Part shown: one piece after another, positions 1 to 6,370 of the stretch
How positions within the stretch are numbered: the stretch's first letter is position 1
How the letters are laid out: the number at the start of each line of letters is the position of its first letter
Source of the DNA: Clostridia bacterium
GTDB taxonomy: Bacteria; Bacillota; Clostridia; UMGS1810
Reading direction: 5' to 3'
NCBI GenBank assembly: GCA_017503945.1
Contig: JAFVSB010000053.1
Span: 1-14,048 of the forward strand
Length of the DNA: 14,048 bases
Notes under the pieces: model-generated
The model's input: only the letters and a program-made list of their open reading frames with translations
Databases searched by the model: none
What the model was told of the DNA's origin: nothing
Translations under genes and position numbers: made by a program

Positions 1-426
1 ATTTGATTTTTGCTGAGATTTTTCGATGCTTGCAACTGCAGCGCTTTGCTTTTCGGCTGCAAGAAGCTCTATCTTTTCATTATATACAGCTATGTCTTTT
101 TCTATGTTGGCATAGGCTATTTTTTCATTGGTGACAGACTTTGCAAAATCCTCTCTCTTTTCGGCAAGTGCGCTGCCCTCTGCCTGAGCTGCTTCAAGCT
201 CTACCTTAACGGCCTTGACCGTTTCTTCGTTTTCGGCGATTTTGGCGCGCAGGTTGTCCTTTTGCTTGTCGATATCGGCAATTTCTTCAATAACGGAGCC
301 GCTTTCGTTGGTGATGAGGCTGATGTTTCGCTCAAGCTCTTTTATGATGCGGCTGTTACTGTCATCTGCAGATGAGAGCTTCACATTTTCGTGCTCGCAC
401 AGGTTTAGTTCAGCTTCTAGGCTTCT
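1..426 (-). pseudogene. smc: Continuation of smc in the shifted frame, cut by the window edge
   Basis: Reading leftward from the A5 run (426-430) with a one-base shift gives an uninterrupted frame of about 140 codons to position 1. It begins KRSLEAELNLCEHENVKL and is rich in Glu, Lys, Ala and Leu in heptad-like order, as expected for the second SMC coiled-coil arm just after the hinge. It has no start codon or ribosome binding site of its own. It is therefore the downstream part of the gene at 417-2555, not a separate gene. The C-terminal head with the signature motif and Walker B lies outside the window. Adding one A to the run joins both parts into one ORF. Confidence 0.9.
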
Positions 427-2555
427 TTTTGCTCCGCCATTTTTTTGACTCTGAGGCGGTATTCGTTTATCTTGTCATCATTGTCATCGATGATATCGCG
501 AAGCTTTGTTATTTTGGAGGAGAGCTCTTCAATATCCTTGCCGCGGCTAAGCAGGCTCTGGGTCTTATTGACACTGCCGCCTGTGAGAGAGCCGCCGGGG
601 TTTAAGAGTTGACCGTCGAGAGTGACAATTTTATATTTATAGCCTGTTTTTTTGGCGAGTGCTACGGCGTTGTCGATGTTATCCATGACAACGGTACGGC
701 CTATGAGGCTTTTGAATATGCCGTCATATTTGGCATCGTAGCTCACAAGCTCCGATGCAATGCCCACATAGCCTTTTTCGCTTTTGGGTGCTTTGTCTAA
801 CACAGAACCCTTGACAGATGTAAGCGGCAGGAAGGTGGCACGGCCAAGGCGGTTATCTTTGAGGTATGTAATGCACCTTTTGGCAGAATCCTCATTCTCT
901 ACCACAATGTTTTGCAGTGCGCCGCCGAGGGCGATTTCCACCGCGGTGACATATTTATTATCTACTTCGATGAGCTTAGACACAACCCCAAGCACACCTT
1001 TTATGCCCGAGGTGAGAATGTTTTTGACGCTTTTGGCATAGCCCTCGTAGCCGCGCTCCAGATCTTCAAGCACATTTTTGCGCGATTGAAGGTCATTGCA
1101 CTCGGCAACGATTTTGTTTTGCTCCTCTTTGGCTTTGTTCATTTCATCGGTGAGGGCAAAATATTCCTGCTTTAGCTTTTCCATGCCGTCGGTGGCCTTT
1201 TGCTTGCGCTTTGCAAGCTCGGCTTTGTTATTTTTGATAGCTTCGGCATCGGAAAGAGCTTTGGTGAGGGCTTCTTTTTTGACATTCAAATCATCGCCAA
1301 GAGTGCTCTTGCGCTCATCAAAATTTTTGATGAGTATATCAAGGCTGGAGATTTTTGCCTTGTGGGCAGAGCTATCGCTCATGAGTGAAACTATCTTATC
1401 CTTTATAGCCTCAGTCTGGGCAAGCTTTGCCTCGATTTCGGCATCGAGAGCTGCCATGGCTTCATCGTGAGCCGACACTCCTGCTTCTATTTTTTCCTTT
1501 TGTGCTTTTTTCTCTTCGATGAGTGCAAGCAGGTTTTGAGTTTCGGCATCACCTGAGGTGATTTTTTCGCCGAGGGCTTTGATTTCTTCGTCTATTCGTT
1601 CACAGTTTTTGAGGTTGTTTTGTATGTTGGTGTTGAGGATATCTATGCGGTGCGAAAGGCTGCCGCTGTTTTTTTCGAGGTCAAAGCTTTGCTGGCGAAG
1701 CTCGGTAATCTTTTCGTTGAGAGCAGAGAGGCTCGCGGTTTCCGATTCGATGCGGCTTTCTGTTTGGGCAAGCTTTAATTTTTCGTCATTCAGATGGTTG
1801 AATGCAATGGTAAACTTTTGCTGTCCCTCTTTGAGAGCTTGCTTCTGCTTGTCGATATTGCGGATTGAAATGTTGATATCAAGACCTTTGAGCGCCTCGC
1901 GCAGGTCAAGGTATTTGCGCGCTTTTTGCGACTGAACCTCCAATGGGCCAACCTGAGTTTCAAGCTCGGAGAGCAGGTCTTTGATACGAACGAGGTTTTC
2001 TTCGGTCTGGAGAAGTTTTTTCTCAGATTCGTTTTTGCGATATTTATATTTGGTGATGCCCGAGGCTTCTTCAAAGATGTTGCGGCGTTCTTCAGCCTTA
2101 TTTGAGAGAATCTGGTCAATCTTGCCCTGACCAATGACGGAATAGCCCTCTTTGCCAAGGCCTGTGTCCATGAAAAGCTCGTGGATATCCTTGAGACGGC
2201 ACTCCTTGTCATTGATGAGATAGTTGCTCTCACCGCTGCGGTGAACACGGCGGGTAACCTTGACAGTGTCATAGTCTATTTTAAATATGTTATCCTTATT
2301 ATCGAGCACAATTGACACCTGAGCAAAACCGAGGGGGCTGCGCTTTTGGGTGCCTGCAAAGATGACATCTTCCATTTTGCCGCCGCGCAGGCTTTTGGCA
2401 CTCTGCTCACCCATAACCCAACGAATGGCATCGGAGATATTACTCTTGCCGCTGCCATTGGGACCTACTATGGTGGTGATGCCCTGACCAAATTCGAGAT
2501 TTATTTTGTCGGCAAAGGATTTGAACCCCTGCACTTCTATTCCCTTAAGATACAA
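417..2555 (-). CDS. smc: Chromosome segregation ATPase SMC, N-terminal ~712 residues (frameshifted)
   Basis: SMC is the dimeric coiled-coil ATPase of bacterial condensin; with ScpA and ScpB it organises and segregates the chromosome on the nucleoid. The N-terminal head has the FKSF motif near residue 11, Walker A GPNGSGKS at 31-38, LRGGK at 56-60 and a Q-loop glutamine near 143. Coiled coil runs from about 170 to 495. The hinge spans about 500-660 and ends in the typical LNPGGSLTGGS. The return coiled coil then starts, but a TAG stop at 417-419 ends the frame at codon 713, whereas the family is about 1,190 residues. The same protein continues in another frame to the window edge, so this is a frameshifted gene rather than a short homologue. 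The start is TTG at 2555; it aligns with the usual SMC start and has GAGGTG seven bases upstream. Identity is certain; whether the break is biological is not. Confidence 0.96.
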   Translation of the reverse strand: MYLKGIEVQGFKSFADKINLEFGQGITTIVGPNGSGKSNISDAIRWVMGEQSAKSLRGGKMEDVIFAGTQKRSPLGFAQVSIVLDNKDNIFKIDYDTVKVTRRVHRSGESNYLINDKECRLKDIHELFMDTGLGKEGYSVIGQGKIDQILSNKAEERRNIFEEASGITKYKYRKNESEKKLLQTEENLVRIKDLLSELETQVGPLEVQSQKARKYLDLREALKGLDINISIRNIDKQKQALKEGQQKFTIAFNHLNDEKLKLAQTESRIESETASLSALNEKITELRQQSFDLEKNSGSLSHRIDILNTNIQNNLKNCERIDEEIKALGEKITSGDAETQNLLALIEEKKAQKEKIEAGVSAHDEAMAALDAEIEAKLAQTEAIKDKIVSLMSDSSAHKAKISSLDILIKNFDERKSTLGDDLNVKKEALTKALSDAEAIKNNKAELAKRKQKATDGMEKLKQEYFALTDEMNKAKEEQNKIVAECNDLQSRKNVLEDLERGYEGYAKSVKNILTSGIKGVLGVVSKLIEVDNKYVTAVEIALGGALQNIVVENEDSAKRCITYLKDNRLGRATFLPLTSVKGSVLDKAPKSEKGYVGIASELVSYDAKYDGIFKSLIGRTVVMDNIDNAVALAKKTGYKYKIVTLDGQLLNPGGSLTGGSVNKTQSLLSRGKDIEELSSKITKLRDIIDDNDDKINEYRLRVKKMAEQKEA

Positions 2556-2562
2556 TTATATA

Positions 2563-2568
2563 CACCTC
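2563..2568 (-). promoter_or_regulatory. smc ribosome binding site for a TTG start
   Basis: GAGGTG on the minus strand lies seven bases before a TTG codon at 2553-2555. No ATG or GTG in frame gives a protein beginning with the conserved YLKGIEVQGFKSF stretch, so this site decides the TTG start. Confidence 0.8.
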
Positions 2569-2592
2569 AAAAAATTCTTTTGTATGCTTCAT

Positions 2593-2621
2593 ATGATACC
2601 ATAATAATGAAAAATTTGCAA
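2593..2621 (-). promoter_or_regulatory. Probable sigma-A promoter of smc
   Basis: On the minus strand, TTGCAA (2616-2621) and TATCAT (2593-2598) are separated by 17 bases, with matches of 4/6 and 5/6 to the consensus. The predicted start near 2586 gives a leader of about 31 bases before the TTG start. The -35 box directly follows the terminator at 2623-2650, so smc appears to be transcribed independently of the upstream accessory gene. Confidence 0.6.
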
Positions 2622-2622
2622 G

Positions 2623-2650
2623 AAAAAACAGAGGCAAGCCTCTGTTTTTT
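2623..2650. terminator. Bidirectional intrinsic terminator between the repeat-protein gene and smc
   Basis: A GC-containing stem CAGAGG/CCTCTG with loop CAAG is flanked by A6 on the left and T7 on the right. The hairpin is therefore followed by a U-tract on either strand. It lies about 85 bases beyond the stop of the minus-strand gene at 2735-3604 and would insulate smc from it. Confidence 0.8.
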
Positions 2651-2734
2651 TGTGTATAAAAAAATATCTTGAAATTGCTATCGTTTTGTAAAATGCAATG
2701 CCATTTCAATAATATAATAAACATAGCTAAAATA

Positions 2735-3604
2735 TCATCTTATTGATCTTATAACTATTCCTGTTCGATCTTCGCCATAAAGCCAAGAGCATTGCAACAT
2801 ATAACCGTCTTTTACATAATAAAAAATAGACGTGGGATAGCTAACACCACTACTGTAAAATGCCCTAAGATCACTACTGTAAAATGCCCACCCCAGTGCT
2901 TGTACGTATTCTTTATAATACTCATATTCGTCAAATGTGGAAGAATACAGATAAATATATGCTCCATTTTTGTAATCAGATGAAATCAGTTTAGCATTTG
3001 TTACTTTTTCAAGTTTCGGTAAATCACCGACTGGATAGTAGTTCGCAGTATTAATTGTGCTCCAGCCTTTTGATTGATAATAAGAAAGTTCAGATTTTGC
3101 AATCAACACACCATTTCCGTTGGAATCATAAACATACATAACCGGATAGTCATACCAACCAACATTTTTATAATCCGACAATTGATATAGCGGAATCTCT
3201 GCACTTCTGCCATCAGGGGCATAAATTGTAATGGTTTTACTAGTGTCAATCCAGCCAACAGCTTCCCAAGCAGAAACATCAGATTTAGCAACAACAATAG
3301 TTCTGCCATCAGGGGCGCTCATAGTTGTGACAGGATAATCATACCAACCTACAGCCTTCCAAACAGAAACATCAGATTTAGCAACATCAATAGTTCTGCC
3401 ATCAGGGGCAAAAAGTGCAACACGGTTACTTGGATCAATCCAGCCTGCAGCTTCCCAAGCAGAAACATCCGCCTGGGGAACAATCATACTCCCTCCGTAT
3501 GTATTGAACATTCTGGTTGTGGCTGCTTGCACAATATTTGGCGCGGTGAAAAGTACAAACATTGTGATTACAAAAAGAAACATTCTAAACATTTTGTTTT
3601 TCAT
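2735..3604 (-). CDS. Secreted protein with five ~31-32-residue GW repeats, unknown function
   Basis: I do not recognise a named family. Residues 1-27 form a typical Sec signal peptide: KNK, a hydrophobic core MFLFVITMFVLFT, and probable cleavage after VQA-27. No lipobox cysteine or sortase motif is seen, so the product is probably released or non-covalently held outside the cell. Residues about 36-181 hold five repeats built on APDGR...V.KSDVSAWEAVGW, with Gly-Trp pairs at 54-55, 86-87, 117-118, 149-150 and 180-181. Residues 190-289 form a separate Tyr/Ser-rich C-terminal domain without recognisable catalytic motifs. The ATG has a purine-rich GGGAGAGG site upstream and an exact consensus promoter. 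The gene is divergent from a small XRE regulator. Repetitive aromatic units suggest surface or carbohydrate binding, but that is only inference. Confidence 0.85.
   Translation of the reverse strand: MKNKMFRMFLFVITMFVLFTAPNIVQAATTRMFNTYGGSMIVPQADVSAWEAAGWIDPSNRVALFAPDGRTIDVAKSDVSVWKAVGWYDYPVTTMSAPDGRTIVVAKSDVSAWEAVGWIDTSKTITIYAPDGRSAEIPLYQLSDYKNVGWYDYPVMYVYDSNGNGVLIAKSELSYYQSKGWSTINTANYYPVGDLPKLEKVTNAKLISSDYKNGAYIYLYSSTFDEYEYYKEYVQALGWAFYSSDLRAFYSSGVSYPTSIFYYVKDGYMLQCSWLYGEDRTGIVIRSIR
3062..3499 (-). repeat. In-frame tandem repeats inside the secreted protein gene
   Basis: Five coding repeats with periods of 93 and 96 bases (31 and 32 codons) follow the spacing of the Gly-Trp pairs. At DNA level, 3261-3316 and 3354-3409 match at about 52 of 56 positions; the string catcaggggc recurs at 3211, 3307 and 3400. 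The periods are multiples of three, so repeat gain or loss would keep the frame. Confidence 0.85.
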
Positions 3605-3643
3605 TCTTTTCCTCTCCCTTTACGATTTATAGTAGTTTTTTCT

Positions 3644-3672
3644 ATTATAAACCATAATTATTCATATGTCAA
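3644..3672 (-). promoter_or_regulatory. Exact-consensus sigma-A promoter of the repeat-protein gene
   Basis: The minus strand reads TTGACA (3667-3672), a 17-base spacer, then TATAAT (3644-3649), a perfect match to consensus and spacing. Transcription would start near 3637, giving a leader of about 33 bases. A 17-bp palindrome overlaps the upstream edge of the -35 box. Such a strong promoter suggests high basal expression unless repressed. Confidence 0.85.
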
Positions 3673-3687
3673 GATGAATTTCATCTT
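3671..3687. promoter_or_regulatory. Candidate operator: perfect 8-1-8 palindrome
   Basis: AAGATGAATTTCATCTT is a perfect 8-bp inverted repeat around one central base. It lies between the divergent repeat-protein and XRE genes and overlaps two bases of the -35 box at 3667-3672. Its centre is about 42 bases upstream of the predicted repeat-protein start. A second smaller palindrome, CTTATAATAAG, follows at 3685-3695. Size and symmetry fit a dimeric helix-turn-helix protein, and the adjacent XRE product is the natural candidate. Binding is inferred. Confidence 0.6.
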
Positions 3688-3744
3688 ATAATAAGTTTAT
3701 TTTCGGTAATAAATAATATAAAATCTACACAGAGGTGATAGATT

Positions 3745-4077
3745 ATGTATGTTGATTATAAAGAGGTTGGCAGAAGAATTGCCGCAAGAAGAAAAGCACT
3801 TGGACTAAAGCAAAACAAGGTCAATGAAATGGCGGAGCTAAGTGACAAATATCTTTCCAATATTGAAACTGCAAGGTCTATCCCCAGCATTGATGTGCTT
3901 ATGCGAATATGCAAGGCTCTTAACACCACTCCTGACCACATATTGCTTGGAGCTGTGAAGAAAAGCTCAGGCAGCGAGATTGGAAAGGCAATAGGCGAAA
4001 AGGTGTCATCAATGTCTGAAAAGAAGCAAAACATTATTATCAAAATGATAGATGTGATTGAAGGAGAAAATATATAA
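3745..4077 (+). CDS. Small XRE-family helix-turn-helix transcriptional regulator
   Basis: The 110-residue product has one Cro/C1-type helix-turn-helix domain at residues about 8-66. It shows the family pattern of an Arg/Lys-rich first helix (RRIAARRKALGLKQ), a recognition helix around LSDKYLSNIETARSIPS, and the closing MRICKALNTTPDHIL segment. The remaining ~45 residues are charged and have no recognised domain, so they may only dimerise. There is no Arc, peptidase or sensor fusion. ATG is preceded by GAGGTG seven bases away. The gene is divergent from the secreted repeat protein across a palindromic site, the usual layout of a local autoregulating repressor. It is convergent with the aldolase gene and shares its terminator. 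The upstream region has TATAAT at 3687-3692 but no good -35 partner, so its own promoter is uncertain. Confidence 0.88.
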   Translation: MYVDYKEVGRRIAARRKALGLKQNKVNEMAELSDKYLSNIETARSIPSIDVLMRICKALNTTPDHILLGAVKKSSGSEIGKAIGEKVSSMSEKKQNIIIKMIDVIEGENI

Positions 4078-4100
4078 ACTGGCATCACAAAAACCGTTAC

Positions 4101-4149
4101 CACCTCATCAGTCACCTTCGGCGACAGCTTCTCCTCAAGGCGAAGCCTT
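4101..4149. repeat. Degenerate double-hairpin intergenic repeat (REP/MITE-like)
   Basis: Two imperfect hairpins sit back to back: GTCACC-TTC-GGCGAC at 4111-4125, and GCTTCTCCT-CA-AGGCGAAGC at 4127-4146, each with one mismatch. The preceding CCTCATCA and this pair resemble, from memory, a dispersed intergenic element common in clostridial gut genomes, whose second hairpin is a perfect GCTTCCCCTCAAGGGGAAGC. The mismatches suggest an old decayed copy. It lies between the XRE stop and the terminator and has no coding capacity. Confidence 0.55.
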
Positions 4150-4164
4150 TTAATATCCACAAAC

Positions 4165-4200
4165 AAAAAAATCCTTCCCGTTTGTTGGGAAGGATTTTTT
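4165..4200. terminator. Bidirectional intrinsic terminator between XRE and aldolase genes
   Basis: ATCCTTCCC (4171-4179) and GGGAAGGAT (4187-4195) enclose the loop GTTTGTT. A-rich sequence lies on the left and T6 on the right, so both strands yield a hairpin plus U-tract. It serves the two convergent genes on either side. Confidence 0.88.
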
Positions 4201-4215
4201 ATGTATACATGCGTA

Positions 4216-5166
4216 TTATTTGTTGAGATATTTTGCAACTTCTGCAGCAACGAGCTTGGTGAGTTCTTCAATGTTTGCACCTGAAATCGCACCTACTCTT
4301 GCATCAGGCATAGCTTTGCCGTCACTTGAGAAGAGTTTCATTTTCTTCATGCTCTCCTGCTTAACAGCTTCAACAGCTGCAGGGATAAGGTCGATGATGC
4401 CCTTGTCCATGGTGGAGAATTTCTTGAATTCAGCCTCTACTGCGGCAACATTGATATCAGTGAAGATGTTAACCTTGCTGATACCCTCTTTAATAGCCTG
4501 ACGGAAGTCATTGTCGGTGAGACCTGAGCCGCCGTGGAGCACGAGGGGCACATCTACAGTCTCGGCAATGGTGCGGATTCTCTGGAAATCGAGCTTGGGG
4601 GGGAGCTTGTAGGCACCGTGAGCATTGCCCACAGCAATTGCAAGCGCGTCAACGCCTGTTTTTTCTACAAAGTCTTTGGCAAGCTTGGGATCGGTGAAAT
4701 ATTTGGAAGGATCAGCAAGATGGTGGCTACCTTCGGCAGAGCCTTCGTTATCACCAACATGACCAAGTTCACCCTCGATGGTTGCACCGTAGGAATGAGC
4801 AATATCGGCCATTTCTTTAACCTTGCGCACGTTTTCTTCGTATGTATCGGTGGAGCAGTCATACATAACAGAGCTGAAACCAAGCTCCAGAGCTTTTACG
4901 CAGGTGTCATAGCTGAGACCATGGTCAAGATGAACAACAACGGGAACCGAAGCCTTCTTTGCCATGGGGATTAAGTAGTAGGAAACTTCTTCGAGGGGAC
5001 CATAGGGAAGAAGAACCTCAGCAGTACCCATGATAACCGGTGAACGGGTGCATTCAGCGGCATTGATGATACCACGGGCAAGCTCTAAATTAACTGCGTT
5101 GAACAAACCGACAGCATATTTGCCTTTTTTGGCCGGTCTGAGGACATCATTCATATTAACTAACAT
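4216..5166 (-). CDS. fba: Class II (zinc) ketose-bisphosphate aldolase, fructose-bisphosphate aldolase-like
   Basis: The 316-residue product is a class II aldolase, a cytosolic zinc enzyme that reversibly cleaves a ketose 1,6-bisphosphate to dihydroxyacetone phosphate and an aldehyde. Visible landmarks are VHLDHG at 78-83 (catalytic Asp81, zinc ligand His82), EGELGHVG at 131-138, GNAHGAYK at 180-187 (zinc ligand His183), LHGGSG at 210-215 (His211) and the phosphate-binding KVNIFTDI stretch. The GNAHG form, in place of the common GTSHG, leaves the substrate open: fructose, tagatose or another ketose bisphosphate. The start is the ATG at 5166 because AAGGAG lies eight bases upstream; the frame extends to a GTG at 5208 that lacks such a site and family-like sequence. 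It has its own promoter and appears monocistronic. Confidence 0.93.
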   Translation of the reverse strand: MLVNMNDVLRPAKKGKYAVGLFNAVNLELARGIINAAECTRSPVIMGTAEVLLPYGPLEEVSYYLIPMAKKASVPVVVHLDHGLSYDTCVKALELGFSSVMYDCSTDTYEENVRKVKEMADIAHSYGATIEGELGHVGDNEGSAEGSHHLADPSKYFTDPKLAKDFVEKTGVDALAIAVGNAHGAYKLPPKLDFQRIRTIAETVDVPLVLHGGSGLTDNDFRQAIKEGISKVNIFTDINVAAVEAEFKKFSTMDKGIIDLIPAAVEAVKQESMKKMKLFSSDGKAMPDARVGAISGANIEELTKLVAAEVAKYLNK

Positions 5167-5249
5167 AGCTTTATCTCCTTTATTAAAAGACAACTTATTG
5201 AATCTCACTTGGCACAGAGAAAAACAAGCTCTTCTTTAATACATATATA

Positions 5250-5277
5250 ATTATACATGATTTTCGCCACAAGTCAA
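5250..5277 (-). promoter_or_regulatory. Sigma-A promoter of the aldolase gene
   Basis: On the minus strand TTGACT (5272-5277), 16 bases, then TATAAT (5250-5255) match the consensus 5/6 and 6/6. Transcription would begin near 5243, leaving a leader of about 77 bases before the ATG. The A-tract region at 5281-5317 lies immediately upstream. Confidence 0.8.
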
Positions 5278-5280
5278 GAG

Positions 5281-5317
5281 TTTTTTTGATTTTTTGTTGA
5301 TTTTTTTTTGTTTTTTT
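5281..5317 (-). promoter_or_regulatory. A-tract array upstream of the aldolase promoter (UP-element or curved DNA)
   Basis: Four T-runs on the plus strand (A-runs on the transcribed orientation) occupy 5281-5287, 5290-5295, 5301-5309 and 5311-5317. Their centres are about 8-13 bases apart, close to helical phasing. They begin only a few bases upstream of the -35 box, where an UP element would contact the polymerase alpha C-terminal domains. No hairpin makes this a terminator for the upstream radical SAM gene. Confidence 0.5.
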
Positions 5318-5327
5318 GAGTTTCATG

Positions 5328-6317
5328 CTATTTTTTGTGGTTTAACTTGAGCATTATGTTGTATTTGTGTTTAAAATACTCTGCATTCTCTCTCTTGTGC
5401 CCGATAATCTGTGATATTTTATCTGCAGGCGCGTCTATTTCATAGGTTGTATCGTGAAGTGATTTTGCCATTATGTCATCCTCTATTTTTCTGCGCCAAA
5501 GCCTACTATACACAAGCTCTGCAAACGCATTGTGATAAGGACCTTTCACGGTAGATGCATTCACACCATCGGTGGTCTGCAAGCCTATGCGCAATATGGT
5601 GATGCCTTTTTCTTTAAAAATGCTCACAAGCTCTGATGCAAGAGCTACCGCCTCATCGAGAGTCTGGGGATTGTAGGCGCCGCTGTCATGCATCAGTGCA
5701 AGGTGGGTGCCCTCCATGACGAGAGTGGGATATATGCGCACCGAGTCGGGCGAGAGCGAAGCTATTTTTTTGGCGGTTTCGATGGATTTGGCGGGTGTGT
5801 CACATGGGAGGCCCGTCATCATCTGAAGTCCGAGCTCCATACCATATAATTTGATAAGCGTGGCGGCTTTGGTCACATCGTCAAAAGTATGGCCTCTGTT
5901 GGAAGCTGTGAGCACTTCATCATCGGCCGATTGCACGCCAAGCTCTATTGCCGTCATACCATAGCTTTGGCAAAGAGAAAGCACTTCATCATCTATGCAA
6001 TCGGGGCGGGTGGAGCAGCGAATGCCATTTACTCTGCCAGATAATACATAGCCATGGGCAAGTGACAAAAGCTCCTGCATGCTCTCGCGCTCAATGGCCG
6101 TGAAGCTACCGCCGAAGAATGCAATTTCGGCATAGTAGGTACCTCTGTCATTATATTTTTCTATTGTTTCAAGATGGGATTCAATAATCGAGCGCGCCTT
6201 TGCCGCAGTCATTTCTTCAATTTGCCCGGTGATTTTGCGCTGATTGCAAAAAACACAATCGTGAGGGCAGCCCTTGTGGGGCACAAAGACGGGGATATGA
6301 AAAACTCTTTGCTTCAT
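5328..6317 (-). CDS. Radical SAM protein, Elp3-like, without acetyltransferase domain
   Basis: The 329-residue product belongs to the radical SAM superfamily, whose members use a [4Fe-4S] cluster to cleave S-adenosylmethionine. The cluster motif is CPHDCVFC (Cys17, Cys21, Cys24; CX3CX2C), followed by the glycine-rich FFGGSFTA at about 67-74 and ELGVQSADDEVL, as in Elp3-type enzymes. The C-terminal acetyltransferase domain of true Elp3 is absent. From general knowledge, such a gene often sits between rnc and smc in Clostridia; here aldolase, XRE and repeat-protein genes lie between it and smc. The ATG at 6317 is chosen because AGGAG lies six bases upstream; the frame extends to a TTG at 6335 inside the preceding terminator region. 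The substrate is unknown; tRNA or another RNA is plausible. Confidence 0.87.
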   Translation of the reverse strand: MKQRVFHIPVFVPHKGCPHDCVFCNQRKITGQIEEMTAAKARSIIESHLETIEKYNDRGTYYAEIAFFGGSFTAIERESMQELLSLAHGYVLSGRVNGIRCSTRPDCIDDEVLSLCQSYGMTAIELGVQSADDEVLTASNRGHTFDDVTKAATLIKLYGMELGLQMMTGLPCDTPAKSIETAKKIASLSPDSVRIYPTLVMEGTHLALMHDSGAYNPQTLDEAVALASELVSIFKEKGITILRIGLQTTDGVNASTVKGPYHNAFAELVYSRLWRRKIEDDIMAKSLHDTTYEIDAPADKISQIIGHKRENAEYFKHKYNIMLKLNHKK

Positions 6318-6323
6318 AATTTT

Positions 6324-6328
6324 CTCCT
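6324..6328 (-). promoter_or_regulatory. Ribosome binding site deciding the radical SAM start
   Basis: AGGAG on the minus strand lies six bases before the ATG at 6317. It starts only a few bases after the U-tract of the clpX terminator, so a terminated transcript would lack it. Confidence 0.75.
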
Positions 6329-6333
6329 GTAAC

Positions 6334-6365
6334 AAAAAAGCTGTAACAAATAAATGCTACAGCTT
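6334..6365 (-). terminator. Intrinsic terminator after clpX
   Basis: On the minus strand AAGCTGTA (6358-6365) pairs with TACAGCTT (6338-6345) across a 12-base loop, and the second arm runs into six T (6334-6339). It begins five bases beyond the clpX stop. The radical SAM start codon lies only 17 bases downstream, so that gene depends on read-through or on a promoter I could not identify. Confidence 0.7.
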
Positions 6366-6370
6366 AATGA

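Noticed and set aside
417..435. Programmed -1 frameshifting in smc
   Set aside because: The phase is CAA AAA G, not a tandem slippery heptamer; the GGAG upstream is too close to act as the usual stimulator; no strong downstream stem is visible. Kept only as a minor alternative.
1790..2272. 160-codon minus-strand frame inside smc
   Set aside because: It overlaps the conserved SMC head and coiled coil in another frame, and its Ser/Arg-rich translation is typical of a shadow.
3062..3499. CRISPR-like array
   Set aside because: The repeats are coding, in frame, direct and separated by related rather than unique sequence, and no cas genes are present.
3756..4292. 178-codon minus-strand frame over the XRE gene and the aldolase 3' end
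   Set aside because: It is antisense to a well-supported helix-turn-helix gene, runs through a terminator and a real stop region, has no clear ribosome binding site, and its hydrophobic sequence fits an antisense shadow.
5167..5208. Longer aldolase N-terminus starting at GTG 5208
   Set aside because: The added residues are not family-like and the AAGGAG site lies inside this stretch, correctly spaced for the ATG at 5166.
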